Positions 10,327 through 21,800 of a DNA stretch of 64,000 nt are shown here, in pieces. Where the stretch lies: NCBI GenBank assembly GCA_023807065.1, contig JAJJLU010003471.1:1-64000 (forward strand). The letters run 5' to 3'. The stretch comes from Isotricha intestinalis (Eukaryota; Ciliophora; Litostomatea; Vestibuliferida; Isotrichidae). Every line of letters starts with the position of its first letter. Within the stretch, counting starts at the first letter, position 1. The position numbers and the translations under genes are program-made. Below the pieces are notes generated by a model that worked only from the letters and a program-made list of their open reading frames with translations, did no database searches and was not told the origin of the DNA.

Positions 10327-13300
10327 ATGGAGAACACAAATAAAAAAAAAAAAAATATTTTTTCAAAAATAATTTCAAATATATATGTAAGTATAAAAGA
10401 GAAATCTTTAAATGCATCAGAATTATTTTTTTTTTCAAGTGTATTTGAATTGACAAATAAAATATTAATAATAGATACAATATTTAATTATAGAAGGACA
10501 TTTAAAAATATATATTTTTTTTTATATTTTATATCTCCAACTTTTTATTTTGAAGTTTTAAATAATTGTCGTTTTCTTCGAAAAAAAAATGCTGAAAAAT
10601 TAAAAAATTATGAAAAAGATCAAATAAATGTTTTAGCAAATGAATATTTTAAAATGGATATTTATGAACAAAAAGATTTTTGTGATTTTAGAATTTTTGG
10701 TTTAATATACCTTTTTGTTTTATTAATATTACTTTTAATTAATTTAATAAAAGCAGATAATAGTTTTATTAATGTTATTAAAAAAATTGGCAGTTATCTT
10801 TTTTATATAACTTTTTGTACTCTTTCTCATATATTTCAATTAATATTTAGTAGAAATATATTTATTCAATTTTCAATAAGTTATAATGAAATTGATTATG
10901 ATTTTATTTTTGATGTTATTTTATTTTTATTTTATAATACATTACATTATATATTTTATAGTATATTTATTTATGCTTATGGTCAAAATGAAACTTATTA
11001 TTTTTTATCTTCTAAAATATTTAAAGCTACTTTTTTTATAAATTTAATTGGTATTTTTTTATTGACTATTAGATTACATATTAAATATTCTATTTTATTT
11101 CAATTAGTTTATTCAATCATTTATATATATGAATATTCAGTTAGAATTCAAGTTTTTAGAGATTCTTTACATCAATCAATTTTTCAAACAATTACTTTTT
11201 TTCTTCATACTTTTGTTTTTTCTATTTTTATTGTTAGATTTATTTCTTTATTTCTTATTAAATATCTTGAACATAAAGAAACTTTTAAAGTTTTAGAAGG
11301 TATTTTAATTATTTTAGTTGTTTCTGTCTTATTTTTTAATTTAAATTCTCCTTCTAAAAGTATTAGTTTAACTAAATTAAAAGAAGATTTAATTAAAGAA
11401 AATAATGAATTTTTTAAAGGAACAAATCAATTGTTTATTCCTTTATTTAAATTTTTTTCTTCAAAAACTAAATCTAATAAAGCAAAATATAAAGAAATTT
11501 TTTTATTAAAATATACTGATGATTTAAAAACTCATTTTTGTAATAGTAAAGAAGATTATATTATTCTTTGTAATGGAAATGAAAAATTAATTGAAAAATT
11601 TTCAAATAATTCTGATATAATTAAAAGAGAAAATAGAAATAATATTAATTTAAATGATCAAAAAGAAAACTCAATTATATTAGTTGTTTTATTACAATTA
11701 ATAAATAATTTTTATAAAATTTCAAAAGAAAAAAGTTATCTTTTTGGAAAATTAGCAATGGAAACTTTAATATATAATAAGGTTATTCTTTTTGCAATTA
11801 TTGATGAAAAAACTTTTAGAGCACAATATTATTTAAAGAAATTTATTTATAGTGAAAAATTTAAAAATGCAGATTTATTAATTTATTCTATATTTCAATA
11901 TTTATCATTTCATTTTATAAAATTAGAAAAAAAAAATGATGAAAATACAATGGAATTTATGATATATTTTAATTATTTAAATTTCCATTATTTAAATATA
12001 GTAAAATCATTTAAATATATTTTAAAAAGTTTTTCAAAGCCTCCTAAAGAAATATTAAAAATAATAGATAAACAAAGTATAAATATAGGGAAATCTTTAG
12101 ATTCAATAATTGAAATGATAAATAATTCTTTTGATTCAATGAAGATAAAAGAACAAGCAGAAAATGAAAAATTTAAATTAATAGAAGATATAATGTTTAA
12201 TGCAAATTTTGATAAAAGTATAGAATTTTTTGATTTAAATTCCCTTGATTCAGTAGTAGAAAAAAATAATTATTTTTTGATATTATTTGAAAGAGGTCAA
12301 TTTATAATAAAAAAAGCTCCTTTAACTTATTATGAATTAACAGGAATAAAAACTTCAAAAATGATAAATGTACCTTCAATAAATATTTATCCTTATATAA
12401 TGAGAAAATCTCAAGAAAAATTTATTAAGAATACAATATTGAATAAGAAATTTTTTAGAGAAGAATGTGTTTTAGAAACTTCAGAAAATTATATTATTAA
12501 TGTTAAAACAACTTATAGTGCTTTACCAACTTTTAATGGTCAATTATTTTTAGTTTGTACTTTAGAACCAATAAATTTTCCAGATGATAGTAATTATATA
12601 TTAATGCAATCAAATGGAATTTGCAATGAATATGGAATTTTTTTTAAGAATTATTTTGGTTTTAATAATCAATTAAAAAGATTAAATTTGTTAAATGTTT
12701 TAGGAATAAAAGAATATAATCCTAATATTAATAATTCTCAATTTTTTGAAGTTAATTTAAATGAATTTATTTCAAATATTAAAACTCATTTAGTTAGAGA
12801 TAGTGGATGTCAAAATTCAGAAATAACTATAATATTAAGGAAAATAAGAGAGAATTTTAAATCTTTAAAAATAATTAAAGTATGTTTTAATTTTAAGAAA
12901 AGATTTCAAATAAAAGGAGATGAAATATATTTAATTCAAGTAATTTTTGAAGATTTTAAAATAAAAAAAATAAATGATAAAAAAGAATTAGAAACAATAG
13001 AACCTGATTTTATTTTAACTCCTAATCCAGCTTCAATTAATGCTTCTCATTCTGCAACTACTGTTTTATCTTATAAAATTATAAAAGAAAATTCTTGGAA
13101 TATAACTAATCAAAAAAAAGAAAAAATTGGAATTTCTAAAAATACTATTGATAGAATATCATTTATATATAATTTATTTTTAGTTATTATTGCTATTGTT
13201 ATTTGCTTTCTTATTAAAATATTTTCTAATAAATTTTATAAAGAATATATTAAAATTATAATTTTAAGAGAAATGAATTTATCTTATTTTTCAAATGTTT

Positions 13301-15000
13301 TTTATGTCTCAAATATGATTTGTTTAAAAGAAGCTGAAAATGAATATGATTTATTAAATGAAGAATATAAAGATTATATTAATAATTATAATATTTCTTT
13401 AATTGATTATTTTAGATATAATTTCCAAAAAAGAGCTCATAGATTATTATCTTTAAGTAATTATTTTAAAAATAATTATTCTAGTTTAAATACTCATAGT
13501 CAATTATATAAAGAATTTAATGAAAAACCTTTTTTAGTCTTAAGACCAAATGGTGAATTTGAATATGTTACTTATTATCATTCTTTTGATTTACCTAAAA
13601 ATTATTTTTATATTTTAGGTCAACAAAATAATTATAAAATTATCATTCCTTTTTTAAATTATAATACTGTTGATAATACTTTAAATGGATTAAATGAATT
13701 TCAACAATATATTATTTGTACTGTTTATAATTGTTTTGTTTTTATTAATACTTTAAAAAGTGTATTAGTTGAATCAAAGAAAGTTTTTAAAAATTTTTTA
13801 TATAATTATAAAGTATTAATGTATAGTGTTTTTATAGTATTTCTTTTATTAAATATATTTTCTATTTTTCTTCTTTATCTTTCAATAGAAATGACAAATA
13901 AGAAAATGTATAAAATAACGGAAAGAATAATGAAATTGACATTAAAAGGGAAAAATTATTTAGAGAAAAAATTAAAATTTATTAAACATATAATTCAAAA
14001 TGAATTAAAGCCTTCAATGGCAATAGAACAATTAAAAGAAATAAATCCAATAAATAAGCAAAAATTAGGAAATAATGTTCAAATTGCAATATCTCATCAA
14101 ATGAAAGACATAAATCCAAATGATGAAGATAAAGATGATATGTTTTTAATAAAATTTAATAATCAAAATCAAAAGAAAAAAAGCCATCATTTTATTTCAT
14201 ATATAAAATCTTTTAAAACTATATTATTACTTGGTTCAATTTATTTAATTTTTGTAATAATAACTTTTCCAGTTATGGTTTCATATTTTAATAAATTAGA
14301 TATAAAAAAAAAAGAAACTCAAGCAATTCAAGATTTACAAGAATTATTATTAAGCTATTATATTGGAGTTAGATTATCAATAATGTTAAATACAACAGAT
14401 TTACAATTAAAATTAGGAATTTTTGGTTCAATGACAGATTATTTATTTTCAAATCATACTGAAGTAAAAAGATTAATGATAACAGAAAATAAAAAAGAAA
14501 CAATGGAATATTTAAATATTGTTAATGATGATATGAATACTTGTGAATTTTTATTAGATGATAATCAATTTAAATATTCTTTAAATTTAATTTGTGATTA
14601 TGAACCTTTAATGAAAACTAATGTTGAAACTATGATTAGTGGATTTGTTAATCAATTAAGAAGTCAATTTTTAAATTTTAATCAAAGTAATAGAAATGAA
14701 AGTAATATTATCAAATATTTTCATAGTAGAACTTTTCAATTTAATAATTTACAAGTTATTATTTTTTTTATGAATTATTTAGATGATTTAGAATATAAAT
14801 ATACTCTTCCTGATTTACAAGATACTATTAATACTTTAATGACTTTTTTAGTTGTTATGTTTATTATTATGGTTATTACTGAAATTTTATATTATTTTTC
14901 AAGTAATATTTTTGTTTTAGGAAGAATGAGTTCTTCTTTTAATGATTATAAAGTTATTAAAAAGTTTTTTTCTTATGATGATGTTCCTAAAAAACAATAA
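10327..15000 (+). CDS. Giant multispanning sensor-like membrane protein (TmpB-like family), copy 1
   Basis: A 1557-residue membrane protein. The first 350 residues contain a cluster of hydrophobic helices. A cytosolic region of about 600 residues follows, including the conserved DEKTFRAQYYLKKF and FLILFERGQFIIKKAPL, where a divergent PAS-like sensor is possible. Then come four well-spaced membrane helices at about 945-968, 1163-1186, 1297-1321 and 1498-1525. These enclose two large non-cytosolic loops (about 969-1162 and 1322-1497) of the size of Cache-type ligand domains. The architecture resembles the TmpB/PAS membrane proteins expanded in ciliates and trichomonads. No cyclase or kinase domain is present. 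A full-length paralogue with the same topology lies at 38641-43323. Confidence 0.75.
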   Translation: MENTNKKKKNIFSKIISNIYVSIKEKSLNASELFFFSSVFELTNKILIIDTIFNYRRTFKNIYFFLYFISPTFYFEVLNNCRFLRKKNAEKLKNYEKDQINVLANEYFKMDIYEQKDFCDFRIFGLIYLFVLLILLLINLIKADNSFINVIKKIGSYLFYITFCTLSHIFQLIFSRNIFIQFSISYNEIDYDFIFDVILFLFYNTLHYIFYSIFIYAYGQNETYYFLSSKIFKATFFINLIGIFLLTIRLHIKYSILFQLVYSIIYIYEYSVRIQVFRDSLHQSIFQTITFFLHTFVFSIFIVRFISLFLIKYLEHKETFKVLEGILIILVVSVLFFNLNSPSKSISLTKLKEDLIKENNEFFKGTNQLFIPLFKFFSSKTKSNKAKYKEIFLLKYTDDLKTHFCNSKEDYIILCNGNEKLIEKFSNNSDIIKRENRNNINLNDQKENSIILVVLLQLINNFYKISKEKSYLFGKLAMETLIYNKVILFAIIDEKTFRAQYYLKKFIYSEKFKNADLLIYSIFQYLSFHFIKLEKKNDENTMEFMIYFNYLNFHYLNIVKSFKYILKSFSKPPKEILKIIDKQSINIGKSLDSIIEMINNSFDSMKIKEQAENEKFKLIEDIMFNANFDKSIEFFDLNSLDSVVEKNNYFLILFERGQFIIKKAPLTYYELTGIKTSKMINVPSINIYPYIMRKSQEKFIKNTILNKKFFREECVLETSENYIINVKTTYSALPTFNGQLFLVCTLEPINFPDDSNYILMQSNGICNEYGIFFKNYFGFNNQLKRLNLLNVLGIKEYNPNINNSQFFEVNLNEFISNIKTHLVRDSGCQNSEITIILRKIRENFKSLKIIKVCFNFKKRFQIKGDEIYLIQVIFEDFKIKKINDKKELETIEPDFILTPNPASINASHSATTVLSYKIIKENSWNITNQKKEKIGISKNTIDRISFIYNLFLVIIAIVICFLIKIFSNKFYKEYIKIIILREMNLSYFSNVFYVSNMICLKEAENEYDLLNEEYKDYINNYNISLIDYFRYNFQKRAHRLLSLSNYFKNNYSSLNTHSQLYKEFNEKPFLVLRPNGEFEYVTYYHSFDLPKNYFYILGQQNNYKIIIPFLNYNTVDNTLNGLNEFQQYIICTVYNCFVFINTLKSVLVESKKVFKNFLYNYKVLMYSVFIVFLLLNIFSIFLLYLSIEMTNKKMYKITERIMKLTLKGKNYLEKKLKFIKHIIQNELKPSMAIEQLKEINPINKQKLGNNVQIAISHQMKDINPNDEDKDDMFLIKFNNQNQKKKSHHFISYIKSFKTILLLGSIYLIFVIITFPVMVSYFNKLDIKKKETQAIQDLQELLLSYYIGVRLSIMLNTTDLQLKLGIFGSMTDYLFSNHTEVKRLMITENKKETMEYLNIVNDDMNTCEFLLDDNQFKYSLNLICDYEPLMKTNVETMISGFVNQLRSQFLNFNQSNRNESNIIKYFHSRTFQFNNLQVIIFFMNYLDDLEYKYTLPDLQDTINTLMTFLVVMFIIMVITEILYYFSSNIFVLGRMSSSFNDYKVIKKFFSYDDVPKKQ

Positions 15001-15238
15001 AAATATATATTTATTTATACTTAAATCCTTATATTTTTTAATGAATATTATAAATAAATTAATATTTAATTTTTTAAATGAAATTCTCTTTTTTTGAATT
15101 ATATATTATAATTTAATTTTTAAATAATAAAATTTTATTTTGAATAAAAAATAATCTATTCTATAGATAATATTTTAACTTCTTTAAATTTTTATAAATA
15201 TAAATATTTTAAATAATAATTAAAAAAAAATAAAAAAT

Positions 15239-15985
15239 ATGATTTCTCATTATCCACATAAAAGTGAAGAAATAATAGTAAAAAAAATTAAAAATTTTTC
15301 AAAAAAATTAAAAGAAACAAGAAATATATCTCTTCTTTCAACAAATAATAAATCAATAAATACTTTAGAATCATTAACAACAAGAAGAAAATATAATTTG
15401 GAATCATCAAATAATAAAGCAATAGATAATAAAATAATAAATAGTAAAATAGATAAATTTATGAATAAAACTTTAAATATAATAAAAAAAAAAGAAGAAA
15501 AAGAAATTCCAATATTTTTTTTCTTAAAAAGTACTAATCACACAGAAATAAAACCGAGGAAAAAAATATATACAATAGAAAATATAAAAACTAGATTTAA
15601 AGAAAGTAAATTAGAACCATTGAATCTAATTAAAAAAAGAATTGAAAAAGAAATAAATAAATCTATTTTAAAGCATCATTTAACTGAAATTGAATTAGAA
15701 AAAAAAAATTGTTATTCTGATAGAAATAATAATGATGAAACTATTGAAGAAATATTAAATAAAGATAAATTTAAATATAATAAACAAAATTTTCATTTAG
15801 TTAAAATTCCTCCTCATTTATCTAAAAGAACTCCAATTAGTTCTTTTTCTAATTTTGGAACTTATCCTTCAATTATGAAAGATAATGGTTTAATGGTTAG
15901 AATATTTAAAAAAAATTTTAATTATATGAAAAATAATATTAAAGATAAATTTAAAGGAAATGAAAAATTAATTGAATATATATAA
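15239..15985 (+). CDS. Hypothetical basic protein
   Basis: A 248-residue, Lys/Asn-rich protein that I do not recognise. The N-terminal half is Ser/Thr/Asn-rich and probably disordered. Residues 115-165 are helix-prone with KKRIEKEINKSILKHHL. The C-terminal part has a Pro/Phe patch (KIPPHLSKRTPISSFSNFG). There is no signal peptide or membrane span. It lies 240 bp after the giant membrane-protein gene on the same strand and converges with the ankyrin gene, 66 bp from its end. Confidence 0.6.
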   Translation: MISHYPHKSEEIIVKKIKNFSKKLKETRNISLLSTNNKSINTLESLTTRRKYNLESSNNKAIDNKIINSKIDKFMNKTLNIIKKKEEKEIPIFFFLKSTNHTEIKPRKKIYTIENIKTRFKESKLEPLNLIKKRIEKEINKSILKHHLTEIELEKKNCYSDRNNNDETIEEILNKDKFKYNKQNFHLVKIPPHLSKRTPISSFSNFGTYPSIMKDNGLMVRIFKKNFNYMKNNIKDKFKGNEKLIEYI

Positions 15986-16051
15986 ATTTAATTTATTATT
16001 CTAAATATTACTTTAGAAAAATAAATATTTTAATCTTTAAAAAATAAATAA

Positions 16052-17011
16052 TTAATTAGTTTTCCCTTCTTTTATGGTCATTGTTTCTTCATTATTTTTA
16101 GTATTTAAATTATCCTTTTCAGTACTCATTAAATGTTGAATAATTTTATTTTTCTTATCATCATTTTTTTCATTAAAAGCACAACTTTCAATTTCAATTT
16201 TATTATAATTATCATCCAATAAATTATTATTAGTTAAATTAATTTCTACATTATTATTATTAATAAAATTATTTCCACTTAAATCAATTTTAACATCATA
16301 TTCATCTTCAATTAATTTACTTTGCATTTTCATATAAAGAGAATTCATTTTTCCAACTTTATTTTTATCAATTAAAGGAGGTTGATATAATTCAAATCTT
16401 CCTAATCTTTTAATAAAATCCATCCAAGATTCATTTGGATCAGGAATTTTACCTTCAAATTGTTTTCTTCTTTTTTTTGGTAATGCAAAATTTGGTATTT
16501 TATCTAAATCTATTTTTTTTATTAAATTTTCATAAAATAAATCTATATTAAATAAAGGATATTCTAATTGTTGATTTAATTTTTTATAATTTTCTAAACT
16601 TTTTTCAGGTTTTAATATTGTATTATTTATTAAATATAAACTTGATTCATAATTTCCTCTTAAAATAGAAACATCTAAAGCATTTAATCCAAAATTATTT
16701 AATGAAGTAATATTTATATCTTTTTGATTTAATAATATTTTTATTATGTCTACATAATTAAATTTACTTGCTAATAAAAGAGGAGAACTTTGATCTTGTT
16801 TATCTGGAATATTATAATCATTTCCTAAATTTATTAATGTGTTTAAACAATTTGGACTATGATATAATACACTATATATTATTAAAGTTCTTTTTGGATT
16901 TCCTATTTCACAGTTTAAGGGAAGTTTGAATTTTTCTAAAAGTTCTAAAAGTTTTAATGAGTTGTCTTGACGAATACATATTTTTAAGTTGGAAGTTGAG
17001 TCATTTCCCAT
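16052..17011 (-). CDS. Ankyrin-repeat protein, probably N-myristoylated
   Basis: A 319-residue protein with about four ankyrin repeats over residues 8-135. Repeat cores include RTLIIYSVLYHSPNCLNTLINLG, QDQSSPLLLASKFNYVDIIKILL and FGLNALDVSILRGNYESSLYLI in sequence. The start MGNDST fits the myristoylation rule (Gly2, Thr6). The middle has a distinctive block ESWMDFIKRLGRFELYQPP near residues 193-211, and the tail is acidic and disordered. It is likely a membrane-tethered scaffold with unknown partner. One of three MG-start proteins in this window with a plausible myristoylation signal. Confidence 0.85.
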   Translation of the reverse strand: MGNDSTSNLKICIRQDNSLKLLELLEKFKLPLNCEIGNPKRTLIIYSVLYHSPNCLNTLINLGNDYNIPDKQDQSSPLLLASKFNYVDIIKILLNQKDINITSLNNFGLNALDVSILRGNYESSLYLINNTILKPEKSLENYKKLNQQLEYPLFNIDLFYENLIKKIDLDKIPNFALPKKRRKQFEGKIPDPNESWMDFIKRLGRFELYQPPLIDKNKVGKMNSLYMKMQSKLIEDEYDVKIDLSGNNFINNNNVEINLTNNNLLDDNYNKIEIESCAFNEKNDDKKNKIIQHLMSTEKDNLNTKNNEETMTIKEGKTN

Positions 17012-17116
17012 TTTTTTAAAATTTTTTTTATGATTGAAAAGAAATTTTAATATTATTTTTTTGTTTATTAAAGATGATTATATATTTTTTTTTAAAATAA
17101 TATTAAAGTTTTTTTA

Positions 17117-17788
17117 TTAATAAAAATTAAATCTCATTTTTATATTGTTAAGAGCTAAATTATTATTGTTATTATTGTTATCATTTCTAGTAGATGAAAT
17201 TTGAGAAAAACTTCTTTTTTTATTTACATATTTATTTATATTATCTCTAGTTATATTTCTTTCTAAAAAAGATTCTCCTTTTCCAAAAACTTTATTTTTT
17301 AAAAGTTTAAACGAATTTTTTTCATTTTCTTCGTTGACAAAATTAATTGAATTATTACTAAAATTTCTATTCATTCTTCTCATAATAAAATTATTATTAA
17401 TTGATTTATTTCTGGAACCTTTTTTAATATAATCAATAAGTAATTTTCTTTTAATATTTAAATTAACATTTGTTGAATTATTGCTATTGCTTGTTTTATA
17501 AATATTTTTGGTATAAGAATTGTTTTTCACGTTTAAATTTCGATTTGATTTATTTTTTAATATATCAAAAGTTGAAGAAGGTAAATTTATTGGATGAGGT
17601 TTATTAAAAAAACCAGAATAAAAAATAAAAACTTTTTTCTTCATTTCTTTATCAACTGAATCTGAATTTAGAAATTTATTTAAATAAAGTTTATCATGAG
17701 TTATTTCATTATTATTATAATCATTTTTTAATTTACCATTTAAAAGAAAATCTCTTGATGATTTGTTTATTTTATCTAATATTGACAT
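17117..17788 (-). CDS. Hypothetical Asn/Ser-rich protein
   Basis: A 223-residue protein that I do not recognise. It is rich in Asn, Ser, Lys and Arg, with a poly-Asn run near the C-terminus and several basic-Ser patches (RKLLIDYIKKGSRNKS) that could be phosphorylation or nucleic-acid-binding sites. There is no membrane segment. The same-strand ankyrin gene follows only 105 bp downstream. Confidence 0.55.
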   Translation of the reverse strand: MSILDKINKSSRDFLLNGKLKNDYNNNEITHDKLYLNKFLNSDSVDKEMKKKVFIFYSGFFNKPHPINLPSSTFDILKNKSNRNLNVKNNSYTKNIYKTSNSNNSTNVNLNIKRKLLIDYIKKGSRNKSINNNFIMRRMNRNFSNNSINFVNEENEKNSFKLLKNKVFGKGESFLERNITRDNINKYVNKKRSFSQISSTRNDNNNNNNNLALNNIKMRFNFY

Positions 17789-18047
17789 TTAATATTTAAA
17801 AAATAATTGAAAAATTTTTATTTAATTATAAATTAGAATAATAATAAATATTAAAAAAATAATTTCTACATATTTATAATGAACCTTTTTATTTATTATT
17901 AAATGTAATTATTATGTAATTTCTTGAATTAAAAGAATAAAAAAAAATAATTTGCTATACATCATTTTCATATATTCAATTAAAAAAAATCATAATTACA
18001 AAATCACAAAAAAAAAATAGTAAATAATTAATAGTAATGAATATAAT

Positions 18048-18608
18048 TTACATTAAAAAATTAGTTTTTTTTTGAATAAAAGCCTCAAATTGATTAACAT
18101 AATTATCATAAATATCTTGATTTACATAAAGATTAAAATTAATAATTTTTAAAACTTTAACTTCTAATTTATTAATACTTTTAATATTTAAACCTCCAAT
18201 TTTCGCATAAAATTCATTAGTTTCAAAATATTCTTCATTGTATTTAATTGCTAAAATAAAACTGATAAGAAGTAATTTATAAACATTAAAAAAACTTAAA
18301 ATAATATTTCCTTGACTGCAAATTCTATCAAAATAAATTATTCCTAAAATTAAAGTTGAAGGTTCTATTTTTGTATATTTAATTAATCTTTTTATATAAT
18401 TTGTTATTGTTATTTTTGGAATTTCTTTTGAATTAAAAGATATTTTACTTTCATTTTTATTTCCTTCTAATTTAAGTAATTTTTGTTCATATTTTACTGA
18501 TTTTTCTACTGTATCTCCTATTATTTTTGATAATATGTTCATTAATTTTTTGTAATTTTCTTCGTTTTTTAATGTAGATGTCATTATTTCTGATAAGGTT
18601 GATGACAT
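18048..18608 (-). CDS. PHO80/cyclin-P-type cyclin
   Basis: A 186-residue protein that is essentially one cyclin box of the PHO80 (cyclin P/U) type. It carries ITNYIKRLIKYTKIEPSTLI, then YFDRIC, FNVYKLLLISFILAIKYNE and the diagnostic YAKIGGLNIKSINKLEVKVLKIINFNLYV. Members bind Pho85/CDK5-like kinases and act in nutrient signalling or the cell cycle. The short N-terminus is helical and charged. Length and motif order fit the family well. The CDK partner is not in this window. Confidence 0.92.
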   Translation of the reverse strand: MSSTLSEIMTSTLKNEENYKKLMNILSKIIGDTVEKSVKYEQKLLKLEGNKNESKISFNSKEIPKITITNYIKRLIKYTKIEPSTLILGIIYFDRICSQGNIILSFFNVYKLLLISFILAIKYNEEYFETNEFYAKIGGLNIKSINKLEVKVLKIINFNLYVNQDIYDNYVNQFEAFIQKKTNFLM

Positions 18609-18835
18609 TTTTATTTATTTTTTAAGATAAATATTTTATTTATTTACAATTATTCATTTAATTAGGTTATATTATAATATTATTTTTTTATTTAGTTTTT
18701 TATGTATGAAAATAAAAAATATATTTAAAAATAAATATTTTAAATCCTTATTTGAATTTTTAAAAATAAGAAAATAATAATAAAATTACAAATTAGTTTA
18801 AAAATAAAAAAAAAATTTAAAAAAAAAATTAAATA

Positions 18836-21800
18836 ATGTCAAATGATAATATTGCAATAAATGAAAATAATAATCAAAATTTAAATATAATATCAAATGA
18901 AGAGAGTAAGAAATAAAATAATTATAAATATAAGATACAATAGAAAATGATGAAGAAGAAGAAAAATTAACAAATCAAGAATTTGATTCTGGAAAAGAAG
19001 ATTTATTAAATAATCAATTAGAACAAAAAAATCAAGAAGTTTCAATAATAAAAACAATATCAGATAAAACTGAAAGTGACTTTAAAACAAATAAAAATAA
19101 AATAAAAGATTTATTAAATATGAATAAAATAGATAAAGATGAACTTCCTGTGATAAATAATAATGAAAAAAATGAAACTGAAAAAAATAAAAAAGAATCA
19201 ACTAAAGAATTAAATAAGATAAAAATAGAAAAAAATTATAAAAAATTAGAAAATAATTATTTTAAAAATACAAGAGAAATAAATGAATTAAAACAAGATA
19301 ATAATTTATTAAGATTTCAATTAGAAGATTTATCAAGAAAATTAAATGATAGTTCTTCAATTGGAAAAGGAAAAAAAGTGAATTCAAAAAAGAAATTAAA
19401 AACATTACAATTTAAGAATAATAATAATATTTTTTTTAAAATGTATAATGTAGGTTCAAATAATTCAATTTTAACTCCAAAATCTTCTGAAAATGAATAT
19501 GTTGTTAATTTAAAGAAAAATAATAGAAAAGAATTAAATAGAATTATTAAAAATAAAAATGATTTAGAAATTATAAAAAATATTGATGAAGAAAATAAAG
19601 GTTTAAAAAGAGAAATTACTGATATTTTAAATAGTCAACAAGAAAGAGAAAATAAAATTAAAGAAAAATTTATTTATTCTATTGATATATTAGATAATCA
19701 AAATAAAAAATTAAGAAATGAAAATAATAAATATAAAGATAAATATAATAAATTATCTTTAAATTATAAAGAATTAAAAAAAGAAAAAGAAATTCTTGAT
19801 AAAGAAAAAATAGATATTCAAAAAAAATATAATGAAATAAATGATTATAAGAATAAAATAAATGAAATGGAAATTAATTTTAATGAAAAAATGAATAATT
19901 TCAATGAAGAAATTAAAATAATAAAAAATGAAAATGTAAATAAAGAAAATACAATAAAATCTTTAAATGAAAAATTAAATAAAAAAGATTCTTTTATTTA
20001 TTCTTTAAATCAAAAAATGAATGAATTAAATGATATTAATAAAAAATTAAATGAAGAAAATGAATCTTTAAATGATAGAATAAATATTGTTAAAGAAAAT
20101 ATAAAAAATTTAAGTGAAGAAAAAAAAAAAGAAATTGAAAAAATAGAAAAAGAAAAAACTGATTTAAAAGAAGAATTAAATAATTTAATTAAAGAAAATG
20201 AAAATTTAAAAAAAGAAATAGAAAAAAATAAAAAGTTCATTGAAGATAATAATAAAAATAATGAAAAAATAAAAATTGAAAATGAAGATTTTAAAAAGAA
20301 AATAAAGAATTTAAATGAAGAAAATAAAAAATTAAATGAGAAACTATTATTAAGTGAAAAATCAAAAAATGAAAATGAAAAAATTTTAGAAAATTTAAAA
20401 AATGAAAAAGAAAAATTAAAAAAAGAAAAAAATGATATTAATAAAGAAAAAGAAAATATAAAAAAAGAAAAAGAAAAAATAGAAAAAGAAAATAAAGAAT
20501 TAAAAGAAAAAATAGAAAATTTAGAAAAAGAAAAAAATCATTTAAATAATAATATAAATAATTTAAAAAGTGAAAAAGAAAATATAGAAAAAGAAAAAGG
20601 AGAAGCAAAAATAAAAAATAAAGAAGAACAAGAAAATTTAAAAAAAATAAATTTAGATTATGAGAAAAAAATAGAAAATTTAGAGAATGAAAAAAAAAAT
20701 TTAATTTTAGAAAATGAGAATTTAAAAAAAAATAAAAATGAAATTGAAGAAGAAAATAATAATTTAAAAAGTTCTAATGAAGATTTACAAAAAAAAATTG
20801 ATGAAATAAATAATAATTTAAATAATGATATAAATAAATTAAATAATGAAAAAGAAGAAATGAAAAATCAATTAGATATTTTAAAAAAAGAAAAAGAAAA
20901 TTTAAAAGAAAAAGAAAAAAATGATACAAATAGAAATAATGAAGAAAAAGAAAAAATTATTTTAGAAAATGAAACTTTAAAAACTAATAATAATTCTTTA
21001 AAAAATAATTTAGATAATATACAAAATAAATATAATGATTTACAAAAAAAATTTGTAGAATTGAAAAAAATATTTGAAAAAAAAAAAGAAAATAATAAAG
21101 AAGAAAATAAAGAAAATGAAGAATTAAAAAAAGAAAATGAAGAATTAAAAAATAAATTAAAAAATACAAAAAATTTAGAAGAAAAAAAAGAAAATAATAA
21201 TGAAAAAAAAGAAGATGATGAAAAAATAATAAAATTAGAAAATGAAAAGAATTTAATAGAAAAAGAAAATATAATATTAAAAGAAGAATTATTAGAATTA
21301 AAAAGAAAAATAAAAACAATGGAATTAAAAGAAAAAGAGAATAAAAAAAATGAGAATGAAGAAATAATAAATAATAAAGAAAAACAAATAGAAAAAAATT
21401 CAAGTATAAATACTAATACAAAATCAGAATTAAAAGAATTATTTGAAGATGAAAAATTAAAGACTGAAACTTTAAAAGAAATTGCAAAAGAAGAAAAAGA
21501 AAAAAATATTCAGAATTATGAATTATTTAAAAATGCAAAAAATAAAAATTTTAAATTAATTGAAGAAATAAATAAACTTCAAGAAGAAAAAGAAAAAAAT
21601 GAAAAAGAATATAAAAGTATTATTGATAAAATGAAAAAAAATGAAAAAAAATTAAAAGAAAAAATAGAAGAAAAAAAAAAAAATGATAATAATGAAAGTA
21701 TTCAAGATTTAAAAAATAAAATTGCAGATATTGTTATTAATCATCAAAATATTTTAAAAAAAACTAATGAAGACAAAGAAAATGAAATAAAAAAAATTAA

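Noticed and set aside
20984..21403. 139-codon minus-strand frame rich in Phe/Leu
   Set aside because: It is the antisense of the coiled-coil gene. AT-rich Lys/Glu/Asn coding gives artificial Phe/Leu frames.
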